A stretch of DNA of 40,688 nucleotides from Pseudomonadota bacterium (GCA_947454665.1 CANGMU010000001.1:1-40688); one strand, 5' to 3'; positions 16,349-25,286 are shown, counted from the stretch's first letter. Notes: generated from the letters alone by a model not told the origin. Program-made: numbers and translations.

Positions 16349-17080
16349 ATGCAACGGATACATTTCGCCATCGTCGTCGCGGCCGGGCTGGTGTTTTCAG
16401 CGCCGCCTTCCGGCTCTGCCGAATCGCACCCGGACCTGACCGGCGTCTGGACCAGCGCGGACGGCGCGGGACGTCGCGACGCAACGGGAACCACGATTCC
16501 CCTCAAGCCCGACGCAAAGCGACGTCACGACACGTTCAACAAGCTCGTGGAGCCTTCCGGCGACACGCCGGGGGGCGTGTGCCTGGGGGCCGGCATGCCG
16601 GGTGCCATGCTCGGTGCCGGGGGCTATCCCATGGAGATCATCCAGCGGCCTGAACAAATCACGCTCATCTACGAATTGCACGGCGAAACGCGACGCGTGT
16701 ATTTCGGCGACCGCAATGCGCCCGAGGCCGACCGCGTGCCGGGCCGCAGCGGCTATTCCAGCGGTCACTGGGATGGCGATGTACTCGTCGTGGAGACGAA
16801 CAACCTGGTCGAGCAGTTGGACCAGCGCACCACCCCGCATTCGGAGGATGCCGTGATCGTCGAGCGATACCGCCTGGATGGCGTCGACGAACAAGGGCGC
16901 CGCATCCTTTCAGCCGAGCTGACGATGACCGATCCGACGTTCTACAGCGCACCGGTCACACTCACGCGAAAGTGGGCGCAGGTGCCCAACGGCCGTCTGC
17001 TGCCCTATGAATGCAACGAGGAATTCTGGCGGGAACGGCTCCAGTCACTCGCCCGGAAAGCTGGCATGAAACTCCCCTGA
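16349..17080 (+). CDS. Secreted protein of the GHSIGxWEG family
   Basis: A 243-residue protein with a cleavable signal peptide (about 1-24), not a lipoprotein. The mature protein begins HPDLTGVWTS, parallel to PDWNGVW of the lipoprotein at 1670. Further shared features are a C-x3-GMPG segment with Cys78, YPMEIIQRP, an altered core SGHWDGDVLVVET (about 138-150), IVERYRL, MTDPTFYSAP and a second Cys222 (YECNEE). The ribosome binding site is AAAGGGGG, directly before the ATG at 16349; an in-frame ATG 30 bases upstream would spoil the signal peptide. It probably belongs to the same transcript as the desaturase and hydrolase (62-base gap). Function unknown. Confidence 0.85.
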   Translation: MQRIHFAIVVAAGLVFSAPPSGSAESHPDLTGVWTSADGAGRRDATGTTIPLKPDAKRRHDTFNKLVEPSGDTPGGVCLGAGMPGAMLGAGGYPMEIIQRPEQITLIYELHGETRRVYFGDRNAPEADRVPGRSGYSSGHWDGDVLVVETNNLVEQLDQRTTPHSEDAVIVERYRLDGVDEQGRRILSAELTMTDPTFYSAPVTLTRKWAQVPNGRLLPYECNEEFWRERLQSLARKAGMKLP

Positions 17081-17134
17081 AGAACCTGGCGAAAGCGGAC
17101 GCCACGCGATGTGGCTCAGCCCCGCCGCGGTGAT

Positions 17135-17989
17135 TCAGCCTGACTCGGCTTCCTCGCGGCGTCGCTGCCGCTCCTCGGCTTCGAGTCGCTCGTCTTCGAT
17201 GACCTCGAGAACCGCGGCCACGTCCGCCACATGCTCGTCGCGTTCGAAACGCCCCGTCAGGGGTGACTCCGGCTGCAGCACGCCCTCTTCGTAAAGCGCC
17301 CAGATCTCATGGGCGTACTCCGTTTCCAGCAGTTCCGGCGCCGCCCGTCCGCAGTATTCGCGCATGTTGTTCACGTCACGCTCGAGCATGCGGAAGGCGT
17401 TGTTGTTGCCAGCAGCGTTCACCGCCTGCGGCAGGTCGATGATGACCGGGCCGGTCGCATCGAGCAGCACGTTGAATTCGGACAGGTCGCCGTGGATGAG
17501 GCCTTCGCAGAGCATGAGGACGATCTGGCGCACGAGAAAGGCATGCCACTGGCGGGCCTGCTCGGGTTCGGGCATCACATCATTCAGGCGCGGGGCGGGA
17601 TTGCCCTCGGCATCGCGCACCACCTCCATCAACAGCACGCCATCGAATACGCCGTAGGGCTTTGGCACGCGCACGCCGGCCGCGGCAAGACGGTAGAGGG
17701 CCTCAACTTCCGCACTCTTCCACTCGGCTTCCTGAACGCTGCGGCCGTGCCGACCGCCCTTGCCCAAGGCCCGTGCATCGCGACTGCCGCGCACCTTGCG
17801 ACCTTCCTGGTATTCGGCGAGCTTGTGGAAGCCGCGATGGTTGGCGTCCTTGTAGACCTTGGCGCAGAGGATTTCATCGCCGCGGGCCACGAGAAAGACC
17901 GAAGCCTCCTTGCCACTCTTGAGCCGACGGATGACGGTATCGACGATGCCGTCTTCGATGAGCGGCTGCAGTTCGCGAGGGGACTTCAT
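17135..17989 (-). CDS. RIO-type serine/threonine protein kinase
   Basis: A 284-residue atypical kinase of the bacterial RIO family (PA4780-like). SGKEASVF (25-32) replaces the glycine-rich loop. Lys44 in AKVYK is the ATP-binding lysine, HGDLSEFN (166-173) carries catalytic Asp168 and Asn173, and Asp185 in IIDLPQ is the metal-binding residue that stands in for DFG. The C-terminus ends in a charged helix rich in Glu and Arg (about 258-284). Archaeal and eukaryotic relatives act in ribosome maturation; the bacterial targets are unknown. It lies 42 bases downstream of the ferredoxin gene on the same strand, with a weak ribosome binding site. Confidence 0.92.
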   Translation of the reverse strand: MKSPRELQPLIEDGIVDTVIRRLKSGKEASVFLVARGDEILCAKVYKDANHRGFHKLAEYQEGRKVRGSRDARALGKGGRHGRSVQEAEWKSAEVEALYRLAAAGVRVPKPYGVFDGVLLMEVVRDAEGNPAPRLNDVMPEPEQARQWHAFLVRQIVLMLCEGLIHGDLSEFNVLLDATGPVIIDLPQAVNAAGNNNAFRMLERDVNNMREYCGRAAPELLETEYAHEIWALYEEGVLQPESPLTGRFERDEHVADVAAVLEVIEDERLEAEERQRRREEAESG

Positions 17990-18031
17990 GTCCCGTTAGT
18001 GTAGTCCACTGCGCGCAGCGACTCGTGGCGC

Positions 18032-18352
18032 TTAACCCTGGCTGACGGGCGTCTCCACGCGCAGGCCTTCCAGGCCCGAATCCACGCGGACCTGGCAGGA
18101 GAGCCGGGAATTCGGTCGACGCTGTTCGATACGGGCGAGCAGCGCGGCTTCCTTGTCACGCACCGGATTCAGCCGATCCACGAAGGCCTCGTCGATATAG
18201 ACGTGGCAGGTGGCGCAGACACAGAAGCCGCAGCACATCGCGGTGATGCCGGGGACATCATTGAGGCGCGCCGCTTCCATCAGCGAGCGGCCGGCCTCGG
18301 CGTTCACCGCTCGGGCGATGCCCGCGGCATCGACGAAGGTCACATCAGGCAT
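18032..18352 (-). CDS. Adrenodoxin-type 2Fe-2S ferredoxin
   Basis: A 106-residue soluble electron carrier. The cluster ligands by spacing are Cys40, Cys46 and Cys49 (C-x5-C-x2-C, in CCGFCVCATCHVYID) plus Cys86 (LSCQVRV), the plant/adrenodoxin arrangement. Two extra cysteines, Cys41 and Cys44, lie inside the ligand loop where most relatives have Gly or Ala. Such ferredoxins supply electrons to cytochrome P450 or ring-hydroxylating enzymes, or serve in iron-sulfur assembly; no partner enzyme lies nearby. Its ATG overlaps the end of the POT transporter gene by 8 bases, so translation is probably coupled. Confidence 0.9.
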   Translation of the reverse strand: MPDVTFVDAAGIARAVNAEAGRSLMEAARLNDVPGITAMCCGFCVCATCHVYIDEAFVDRLNPVRDKEAALLARIEQRRPNSRLSCQVRVDSGLEGLRVETPVSQG

Positions 18353-19802
18353 TCGAAGCGTCCCGGATCAGCTTGCGCAGGAAGGGAATGAGGCAGGCGA
18401 GCACCAGGCCCACCACGACGCCACCCAGCCCCAGGCTGCCGAAATTGCTCGCATAGGCCGGGTTCGTGGCCATGGCCGTGGTCCCAGCGGGATCGGGAAC
18501 CATGCCGGAGAAATCGCCGGCGAACAACGATGCCACGCCCGTCACCAGCATCCAGCTGCCCATCATGATGCCCTGGTACTGGCGCGGTGCCAGCTTGCCG
18601 ATCATGGCGTAACCCACGGGCGAGATCAGCAGCTCACCCAGGCTCTGCAGGACATAGCTCAGGAACAGCCATTCGAAGCCGACCAGACCGCGGCTGTCCG
18701 CGAAGGAGATGCCCAGCGGCAACACCAGGAAGCCGAGCCCGATGAGGATGAGCGCGACCGCGAACTGCCGAGGTATGTCGATGTTCCAGCCACGCCGACG
18801 CAAGCGACCAAACAGCAGGGCAAGCAGCGGACCACCGATGACGATCACGGCAGCGTTGATGTTCTGGATCCATTGCGGGGCCACTTCCCAGCCCCAGACG
18901 ATGCGATCGACGTTATGGACGGCAAAGAGCTGCAGGCCGTTGGGCGCCATCTGGTACAGCGACCAGAAAACCAGCGAACCGAAGGTGAGGATCAGGTAGG
19001 CCCACATGTTGTTCCGCTCGCGCGGATCCGGATGCCTGAACGTCAGGGTGATCAGGCCGAGCGCGACCGCAGCCGCCACCGTCTTGAGCGCCGTGCCGGT
19101 CGAACCGGTGTGCTTCAACATGATCCACAGCAGGGGCACGAGCGCGACCAGGATGCCGAGGCCGATGGCAAAGCGCAGACGGTACTGCGGACCCGTGGCA
19201 TCCAGCAGCGGCGTATGGCGATCGGCAAGGCTCTTCCAGAACACGACGGCAAGCAGCATGGCTGCGATGCCGCCAGACATGGCGAACAGGAACAGGTGGG
19301 TGTAATCCTGCGCCAGCTGAAAATAGCCGGCCACGGTAAAGCCCGCGAAGAAGCCGATGTTCATGCCGGCGTAGTTCCACAGGAAAGCGCCCTCGCGGCG
19401 GGTGTCCTCCGGGGCATAACGCTGCGTGAGCATCATGTTGAGGCAGGTCACGTTGAGCCCGCTGCCAGTGAGGAACAGGGCCAGTCCCCAGTACAGCCAC
19501 GCCGCGCCGCCGGCTGCGAGGCAGGCACAACCCAATACCTGCAGGACCATGCCGCCGACGAAGAGGTTGCGGTTGCTGAGGAAACGACCGCCCAGATATC
19601 CACCGAAGAGGTGCAGTCCGTAATTAAAGGCGCCGAACACACCCATGATGGCCGAGGCATCCTTCGCGCTGAATCCGAGCCGCTGCGTGGCATACAGCAC
19701 AAGCGTGGAATACAGCACGGCAAACGCGAGCGTTGCGAAGACCTGGATGAAGAACAGCGCACCGGCCCCGTCAACGAAGACGGGCGAACGATTCTTGGAC
19801 AA
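18345..19802 (-). CDS. POT-family (peptide) MFS transporter
   Basis: A 485-residue inner-membrane protein with about 12-14 helices. It belongs with proton-coupled oligopeptide transporters: GVFGAFNYGLHLFGGYLGGRF early, then GAFLWNYAGMNIGFFAG in the position of the FYxxINxG-type motif. SLGELLISPVGYAMIGKLAP appears late, close to the conserved GELxxSPxGL segment. Di- or tripeptides, or peptide-like compounds, are the expected cargo. I place the start at the TTG at 19802, preceded by AGGGGG at 6 bases. The upstream open sequence is Arg-rich and not coding. It is the first gene of an operon with ferredoxin and RIO kinase. Confidence 0.88.
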   Translation of the reverse strand: MSKNRSPVFVDGAGALFFIQVFATLAFAVLYSTLVLYATQRLGFSAKDASAIMGVFGAFNYGLHLFGGYLGGRFLSNRNLFVGGMVLQVLGCACLAAGGAAWLYWGLALFLTGSGLNVTCLNMMLTQRYAPEDTRREGAFLWNYAGMNIGFFAGFTVAGYFQLAQDYTHLFLFAMSGGIAAMLLAVVFWKSLADRHTPLLDATGPQYRLRFAIGLGILVALVPLLWIMLKHTGSTGTALKTVAAAVALGLITLTFRHPDPRERNNMWAYLILTFGSLVFWSLYQMAPNGLQLFAVHNVDRIVWGWEVAPQWIQNINAAVIVIGGPLLALLFGRLRRRGWNIDIPRQFAVALILIGLGFLVLPLGISFADSRGLVGFEWLFLSYVLQSLGELLISPVGYAMIGKLAPRQYQGIMMGSWMLVTGVASLFAGDFSGMVPDPAGTTAMATNPAYASNFGSLGLGGVVVGLVLACLIPFLRKLIRDASNA

Positions 19803-19858
19803 GCGGAGCCCCCTGGCAGGTTCGACAGGCCGGCGAACTGTCGCCCGCCGGAAGCACA

Positions 19859-19864
19859 AGTATA
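19859..19864 (-). promoter_or_regulatory. TATACT -10 element of the POT operon
   Basis: TATACT on the minus strand, again preceded by CC and followed by TTG, 56 bases before the TTG start codon at 19802. No clear -35 hexamer is seen at 16-18 bases upstream, so an activator or another sigma factor may be involved. Confidence 0.4.
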
Positions 19865-19958
19865 GGCCGCGGTCTATCGGAGAGGACGCGGGATGGGGAT
19901 TCGTTGCAAGATCGGACACCGGCGCCGGGGGTGGTCGCCGAAGAAAAAAAGGAAAGCC

Positions 19959-20855
19959 ATGTCACGCGCTGTCTGCTTCCGACTTTTGGCTCTGCTTGCC
20001 GTCGCACTATCCAGCGGCCCTGCGCACGCGGAGAGCTGGCAAGGTACCGGCGACATGCCGCTCGACTACCGGGCCTATGTCAGGGATTTCAATACCGGGG
20101 ATGACCGCGGCCTGGTGGAGAAATACTTCGCGCCCGACACGCAGATGATCAGCGGCAGTGGCGTGCGCAAGGGCCACAAGGGGATGAACGAGTTCCTGGC
20201 CTGGGCCCATGACGGCGTCCGGGAGATCATCCGCCCGCAGGTGGTGATGTGGGACAAGGACCACATCTTCGCGGAAGTGGACATGGACTTCGTCGCGTCG
20301 AAGCCGCGGCCTGATTTCACGTTCGGGGCGCTCAAGACGGGCGACATCCTCACCGTGAAGTTCTTCGCCGCATACACGGTGGTCAACGGCAAGATCACGA
20401 CCCTGAAGACGATGACCTGGAAGGCGGAAACCGGCGTGACCAAGGCACCCCGGCTCGGCAGCGAGGCGGGCCAGCGCGCGTCCTTTCTTGCGTACACGCG
20501 GGCCTTTTCCAGCGGCTTGCCGGAACAGTATTCCGCTTTCTACACGGACGACGTGAAGCTGCAGCTCAGCTCCGTCGGCACCCTCACCGGCAAGAAGGCC
20601 ATCGTCGATTTCTATACGAAGATGTTCCGCACGGTGCGCGAGGATCTGGTCGTCAACCAGATCGTCTTCGACGAGAAGGCCATCGTCGGCGACTTCGTCA
20701 GCGTCTTCACGGCCGTTGAGGATGCGCCGGACTTCGTCGTCGCCCCGCTCAAGAAGGGCGAATCGATCCGCGTGCCGGTGTTCGTGTACTACACCCTGCG
20801 CGACGGCCTGATTTCCGACATCAGGGTCGCCAGGTCCGGCGCCCCCGCTCGCTGA
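19959..20855 (+). CDS. Exported tandem NTF2-like (SnoaL-type) protein
   Basis: A 298-residue protein with a signal peptide (about 1-24, ending PAHA) and two NTF2-like domains in tandem. The first (about 34-155) shows YRAYVRDFNTGDDRGLVEKYFAPD and an FFAAYTVVNGKI strand. The second (about 170-292) shows FLAYTRAFSSGLPEQYSAFYTDDV, GKKAIVDFYTKMF and FVYYTLRDGLI. The second looks like a duplicate of the first. The ATG at 19959 has AAGGAAAG ahead; an earlier in-frame ATG would add a basic stretch before the signal peptide. The tannase gene follows after 10 bases, so the two are probably co-transcribed and may act on the same compound in the periplasm. No specific reaction can be assigned. Confidence 0.85.
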   Translation: MSRAVCFRLLALLAVALSSGPAHAESWQGTGDMPLDYRAYVRDFNTGDDRGLVEKYFAPDTQMISGSGVRKGHKGMNEFLAWAHDGVREIIRPQVVMWDKDHIFAEVDMDFVASKPRPDFTFGALKTGDILTVKFFAAYTVVNGKITTLKTMTWKAETGVTKAPRLGSEAGQRASFLAYTRAFSSGLPEQYSAFYTDDVKLQLSSVGTLTGKKAIVDFYTKMFRTVREDLVVNQIVFDEKAIVGDFVSVFTAVEDAPDFVVAPLKKGESIRVPVFVYYTLRDGLISDIRVARSGAPAR

Positions 20856-20865
20856 AGGAAGCGCC

Positions 20866-22464
20866 ATGTCGTCACTCACCGCCGCGCAGGCAAGCTCGAT
20901 CGTCGCCCTGGCGACCACGCTGGGTCTCTTCTCGCTGCCCGATGCAATGGCCGCGCAACCCGCGACAGCGGTGTCGCCGGCGTCCTGCGCGGGCCTACGC
21001 GAACTGGCCACGCCGACCTATCGCGTCGACGCCAGTGACTGGGTGGCGGCCACGGAGACGGCACCGGCGCATTGCCTGTTCCGCGCCACGATCGATCCGC
21101 GCGCTTCCGGCATCGAGGATCTCAGCTATGGCACCGGCATCGAACTGCGGCTGCCCGCCGCATGGAGCGGTCGCCTGCTGTTCCAGGGTGGCGGCGGACT
21201 CAATGGCGTCATGAACCCCGCCTTCGGCAACGTCAACGGCTTTGCGTCCGCGCTCGCGCGGGGTTATGCGGTCGTGTCGACCGATGGCGGCCATCGTGGC
21301 CGCAGCGCCATCGACGTGCGCTTTGGCGTCGACCAGCAGGCTCGGCTGGATTTCGCCTATCAGGCTGTCGAACGCAGCACACGGGAAGCCAAAGGGCTGG
21401 TCACGCGGGTCTACGGCCGCAAGCCGGACCACACCTACTTCATGGGCTGTTCCACCGGTGGCCGAGAGGCCTTGCTGGCTGCACAGCGTTTGCCGCGCGA
21501 ATTCGACGGCGTGGTGGCCGGCAACGCGTCCTACAACCTCACGCGCATCGCCCTGAACCAGGCCTTCAGCCTGCAGGCTGTCACGCGCATCGCCCCGCGG
21601 GACGCGAACGGCAAGCCGGATCTCTCCCGCGCCTTTTCCGATGCCCAGCTCAAGGGTGTGGCCGACGCCGTGCTGAAGCGCTGCGATGCGCTCGACGGTC
21701 TCGCCGACGGGATCATCCACGACGCACGCGCCTGTCGCTTCGACCCGGTCGAGCAGGTGTGCGGCAAACGGAACGCGCCGGGTCCGGGAATTTGTCTCTC
21801 GCCCGCACAGGCCAACACCTTGCGCACGGTCTTCGGCGGCGCGAAGAACACTCGCGGCGAAATGCTGTACGGCGATTTCCCGTTCGACACCGGCATCGCG
21901 TCGTCCGCCTGGCGGGGCATGCACCTGGGCGCACCAGGCGGCGCCCCGGCCAATGCGACGCTCGGCAGGGACACGCTGCGACTGTTCGCGATGACCCCGG
22001 CCGCCCCCGACTTCGACATCAACCACTTCGATTTCGATCGGGACATCGAGCGCACGCGTGAGACGGCCGCCATCAATGACGCCGTGGCGACGATGCTCGA
22101 CAGCTTCGCCGGACGGGGGGCGAAGCTGATCGTCTATCAGGGGCTGTCCGACCAGGCCATTTCGCCCGGGTCGATCACCCAGTGGTATGAGCAGGTGACC
22201 CCTCGCAAATCCGAGGGTCCGCAGGATTGGGCGCGTCTGTTCCCGGTGCCCGGCATGCTCCACTGCAGCGGCGGCCAGGCGACGGATCAGTTCGACATGC
22301 TGTCCGCGATTGAGGCCTGGGTCGAAAAGGGCGTGGCGCCGGATCGCGTCGTGGCGACGGGCAAGTCCTTCCCCGGCCGATCACGCCCCCTGTGCCCCTA
22401 TCCGAAGGTGGCGCGCTATGAAGGCGGCAATCCGGAGGACGAACGCAGCTTCGCCTGTCGCTGA
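20866..22464 (+). CDS. Tannase / feruloyl esterase family hydrolase
   Basis: A 532-residue exported esterase (signal peptide about 1-30). The family's CS-D-HC arrangement is complete: Cys195-Ser196 in GCSTGG, Asp429 in YQGLSD, and His466-Cys467 in PGMLHCSGG. A disulfide thus ties the nucleophile to the catalytic His. The segment DALDGLADGIIHDARACRFDP (split here at about 275-293) is the calcium-binding-loop region of the family. Members cleave esters of gallic, ferulic or related phenolic acids, or terephthalate half-esters; the exact substrate is not predictable by eye. Released gallate or protocatechuate would feed LigAB-type ring cleavage. The ribosome binding site is AAGGAAG. Confidence 0.92.
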   Translation: MSSLTAAQASSIVALATTLGLFSLPDAMAAQPATAVSPASCAGLRELATPTYRVDASDWVAATETAPAHCLFRATIDPRASGIEDLSYGTGIELRLPAAWSGRLLFQGGGGLNGVMNPAFGNVNGFASALARGYAVVSTDGGHRGRSAIDVRFGVDQQARLDFAYQAVERSTREAKGLVTRVYGRKPDHTYFMGCSTGGREALLAAQRLPREFDGVVAGNASYNLTRIALNQAFSLQAVTRIAPRDANGKPDLSRAFSDAQLKGVADAVLKRCDALDGLADGIIHDARACRFDPVEQVCGKRNAPGPGICLSPAQANTLRTVFGGAKNTRGEMLYGDFPFDTGIASSAWRGMHLGAPGGAPANATLGRDTLRLFAMTPAAPDFDINHFDFDRDIERTRETAAINDAVATMLDSFAGRGAKLIVYQGLSDQAISPGSITQWYEQVTPRKSEGPQDWARLFPVPGMLHCSGGQATDQFDMLSAIEAWVEKGVAPDRVVATGKSFPGRSRPLCPYPKVARYEGGNPEDERSFACR

Positions 22465-22544
22465 GGACCTGCAACTCGCAGGGCGGTCTAGAATGCGCGG
22501 CTGCGGCTGTATTCACACCGCACCCTGCAGACCGGAGATGCACT

Positions 22545-23090
22545 GTGGCCCTCGGCGCGACGATCCATACCTTCGACATCGACCTCAGCGATGTCGATCG
22601 CGGGGTTTACCAGACCCTGAACCTGCGCGTCGCGCAGCACCCCAGCGAGTCGGCCGACTACCTGGTGACCCGCGTGCTGGCCTTCTGCCTGGAGCACGTC
22701 GAGGGCATCGAATTCTCCAAGGGACTGTCCGACCCGGATGAACCGGCCATCCTGGTGCGGGACCTGACCGGTCAGTTGCAGGCCTGGATCGAAGTGGGCC
22801 TGCCGACGGCGGACCGGCTGCACCGGGCGAGCAAGGCCGCGCCACGGGTCGTCGTGTACGCCCACAAGGACCCGGTGCAATGGGCACGCGGCATCGCCGA
22901 GGCGAAGATCCACCGGGCAGAGCAACTGGAAGTCCATGCCTTCGACCGTGACTGGATCGCCCAGGTCGTCGCGCAACTGGAGCGGCGCATGCAGTGGTCG
23001 CTGGCCCGCTCGGATTCGGAGATCTACCTCAGCCTTGGCGACATGACGCTGCAGACCGTGCTGCACAGCCCACTGGCTCCGACGCGCTGA
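22545..23090 (+). CDS. yaeQ: YaeQ family protein
   Basis: A 181-residue cytosolic protein matching YaeQ throughout. It has TIHTFDIDLSDVDRGVYQ at the start, HPSESADYLVTRVLAFCLE, then LSDPDEPAILVRDLTGQLQAWIEVGLPTAD (interrupted as typical), and HKDPVQWARGI. The late segment is DSEIYLSLGD. The fold is of the PD-(D/E)XK type, and the function is unclear despite an older link to RfaH-type anti-termination. Start is a GTG at 22545 with GGAG at 22534-22537. A TAGAAT box at 22489-22494 could be its -10 element, but no -35 is evident. The kinase gene follows 18 bases after the stop. Confidence 0.92.
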   Translation: MALGATIHTFDIDLSDVDRGVYQTLNLRVAQHPSESADYLVTRVLAFCLEHVEGIEFSKGLSDPDEPAILVRDLTGQLQAWIEVGLPTADRLHRASKAAPRVVVYAHKDPVQWARGIAEAKIHRAEQLEVHAFDRDWIAQVVAQLERRMQWSLARSDSEIYLSLGDMTLQTVLHSPLAPTR

Positions 23091-23108
23091 ACCGGCCGGC
23101 GGATTCGG

Positions 23109-25286
23109 ATGTACCATCGGGCCATGAGCGACCCGACCCACCAGGACGACCTGGCCTCCCGGATGCTGGCGCACGTCGCGCAGATCCATCGCCAGACGAT
23201 TGTCGAGCAATCCCCCGTCAAGGCGCTGAACCGGGTCCTGCAGGCCGTGCTGGACCTCACGGAAAGCCAGTTCGGGTTCGTCGGCGAAGTGCTCCACGAC
23301 GAGGAAGGCAAGCCCTTCCTGCGCAGTTACGCCGTCACCAACATCGGCTGGAACGAGGAAATGCGCTCGCTGTATGAGCGCTACATCACCGTGGGGCTCG
23401 ACTTTCGCAATCTCGACACGCTGTTCGGCAAGGTGTTGCGCACCGGCGAGACCCTGATCACCAACGACCCCTCGAACCACCCCGCGGCAGGCGGCCTGCC
23501 GCCTGGCCACCCACCGCTGAACAGCTTCGCCGGTATCGTCATCCACGCCGGCCAGGAAGTGGTCGGCATGTGCGGGCTGGCCAACCGGCCGGGCGGCTAT
23601 GGCGAAGCCGACGTCGAATTGATCAAACCCATCCTCAACGCGGCCGGCATGCTGATCCATGGACTGCGCGTCATGCGGGACCTCGGTGCCGCCCCCCAGC
23701 TTGCCGAGGGTGAATCAAGCCTGCGCAACGCCATGGTCGAAGCGGCCGGCGAATGCGTCGTCATCGTCGACGCACAGGGCCGGATCATTGCGTTCAACCC
23801 GGCGGCCACCGCGCGCTTCGGCTGGACCGAGTCGGAAGTCCTTGGCCTCCCGGCCAGTGCGCTGCTGGCCACCTCGGAAGACCGACCGGCCTGCGAAGCG
23901 CTGTTCAGCCATAGCACGCCTGAACCGCAGACGGCTGAATTGCATGCGGCGACGCGTGACGGCCAGGCACTTCGGATCGAGATGACGGTGGCACGGATCT
24001 CTTCGGGCGACGCGATCCGCACGGCCGCCTTCATCAAGGACATCACGACAGGACGGACTGCCGGAACGACGATGCAGAAGGGACTGAACATGCAGGAAGA
24101 GCCGCAGCGTGGAAACATGCCTTTCATCGCCATCGTCAGCCACGAGATCCGCACGCCGCTGGCCACCATCGCGAGTGCGCTGGACCTTCTGTCGGGCAAG
24201 GAACTCGATGACGAAGCCCGGGGTTACCTCGACGCGGCGCAGTCGGCCAGCGAATCGCTGATCGACCTGGTGGGCCGCGTCCTGGATTTCTCGCGGCTGG
24301 AAGCCGAAGAAGAAAGGCCCATGCAGGCCGTGCCGTTTTCGCCGGACACGCTGCTGCGGACGCTGGCCACGCAATTCAAGCCTGCGGCGGAAGCGCAGGG
24401 CCTGGGCCTCACGCTCGACTGCGGCATCGACAGCGCGCTGCTGCTCAGCGGCGACGAGATCCGAATCCGACAGATCCTCTCGAATCTCTTCAGCAACGCC
24501 ATCAAGTTCACGTCCAAGGGATCCGTCCGGATCGCGGGGCGCACGGACGTGGTGGGCGGGGGTTGGCAACGTTTGACCGTTGACGTGGTCGACACGGGCA
24601 TCGGCATCTCGGCGGAGTTCTGCGAGCGGCTCTTCGCGCAGTTCTCCCAGGCCGATACCTCCCTGTCGCGGGCCCGCAGTGGCACGGGGCTGGGCCTTGC
24701 CATCAGCCGCAGCCTTGCCACGCGCATGGGCGGCTCGCTCGAACTCATCGGCACCTCGAGCGCCGGCAGCCATTTCCAGCTGCGCCTGGACCTGCGGGTG
24801 GCCACTCCTGCCACGATCCAGCCTCAGGCCTTGCTCTCCGAGCAGCGAGCGGCCGCCTTGAACACCGAGGAGCGCGTCCAGATAAGGCGGATTCTCGCCA
24901 TCGACGACAACCTCAACAACCTGTCGCTGCTGCGCCGCCAGCTGGAGCGTTTCGGCTATGAGGTCACGACGGCCTCCAACGGCTATGACGCGCTGAGCCT
25001 GCTGGCGCTGCGCAACCATGACATCACACTGCTGGACCTGGAGATGCCGGGCATGGACGGGCTGGCGGTCGTCCGGCGTTTCCGGCAGATCGAACGGGAA
25101 GAAGGCTATGAACCTGCGCTGATCGTGGCGCTGACCGGCCATGCACCTATTGAATACCGCGCCCGCGCGCTGGAAGCCGGCATGGATGACTTCCTGACCA
25201 AGCCCTACCGCATCAAGGAACTGCTGACCCGGCTGCAGGATGTCGTCGAGGCGGCCCAGGCGAGGAAGTCGCCCGCATCACCGTGA
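23109..25286 (+). CDS. Hybrid sensor histidine kinase / response regulator (GAF-PAS-HisKA-HATPase-REC)
   Basis: A 725-residue cytosolic signalling protein with no membrane segment. A GAF domain (about 25-185) is followed by a PAS domain (about 203-315). HisKA carries phospho-acceptor His345 (SHEIRTPL). The ATPase domain has Asn463 in the N box (NLFSNAIKF), DTGIGIS (495-501), an F box at FAQFSQAD and GTGLGLAIS (525-533). A C-terminal receiver follows with acidic Asp599/Asp600, phospho-acceptor Asp643 (LLDLEMPG), and a Thr/Lys pair in LTGHAP and LTKPY. There is no DNA-binding output, so a phosphotransfer protein or separate regulator must lie elsewhere. An in-frame ATG at 23124 is an alternative start. 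It probably shares a transcript with yaeQ. Confidence 0.93.
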   Translation: MYHRAMSDPTHQDDLASRMLAHVAQIHRQTIVEQSPVKALNRVLQAVLDLTESQFGFVGEVLHDEEGKPFLRSYAVTNIGWNEEMRSLYERYITVGLDFRNLDTLFGKVLRTGETLITNDPSNHPAAGGLPPGHPPLNSFAGIVIHAGQEVVGMCGLANRPGGYGEADVELIKPILNAAGMLIHGLRVMRDLGAAPQLAEGESSLRNAMVEAAGECVVIVDAQGRIIAFNPAATARFGWTESEVLGLPASALLATSEDRPACEALFSHSTPEPQTAELHAATRDGQALRIEMTVARISSGDAIRTAAFIKDITTGRTAGTTMQKGLNMQEEPQRGNMPFIAIVSHEIRTPLATIASALDLLSGKELDDEARGYLDAAQSASESLIDLVGRVLDFSRLEAEEERPMQAVPFSPDTLLRTLATQFKPAAEAQGLGLTLDCGIDSALLLSGDEIRIRQILSNLFSNAIKFTSKGSVRIAGRTDVVGGGWQRLTVDVVDTGIGISAEFCERLFAQFSQADTSLSRARSGTGLGLAISRSLATRMGGSLELIGTSSAGSHFQLRLDLRVATPATIQPQALLSEQRAAALNTEERVQIRRILAIDDNLNNLSLLRRQLERFGYEVTTASNGYDALSLLALRNHDITLLDLEMPGMDGLAVVRRFRQIEREEGYEPALIVALTGHAPIEYRARALEAGMDDFLTKPYRIKELLTRLQDVVEAAQARKSPASP

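Noticed and set aside
14487..16484. Long minus-strand frame opposite the two-domain hydrolase.
   Set aside because: Arg-rich, low similarity to anything, and it runs across two genes on the other strand.
18210..19865. Plus-strand frame of about 550 codons opposite the POT transporter.
   Set aside because: Gln/His/Arg-rich shadow composition; the transporter on the other strand has clear helices and motifs.
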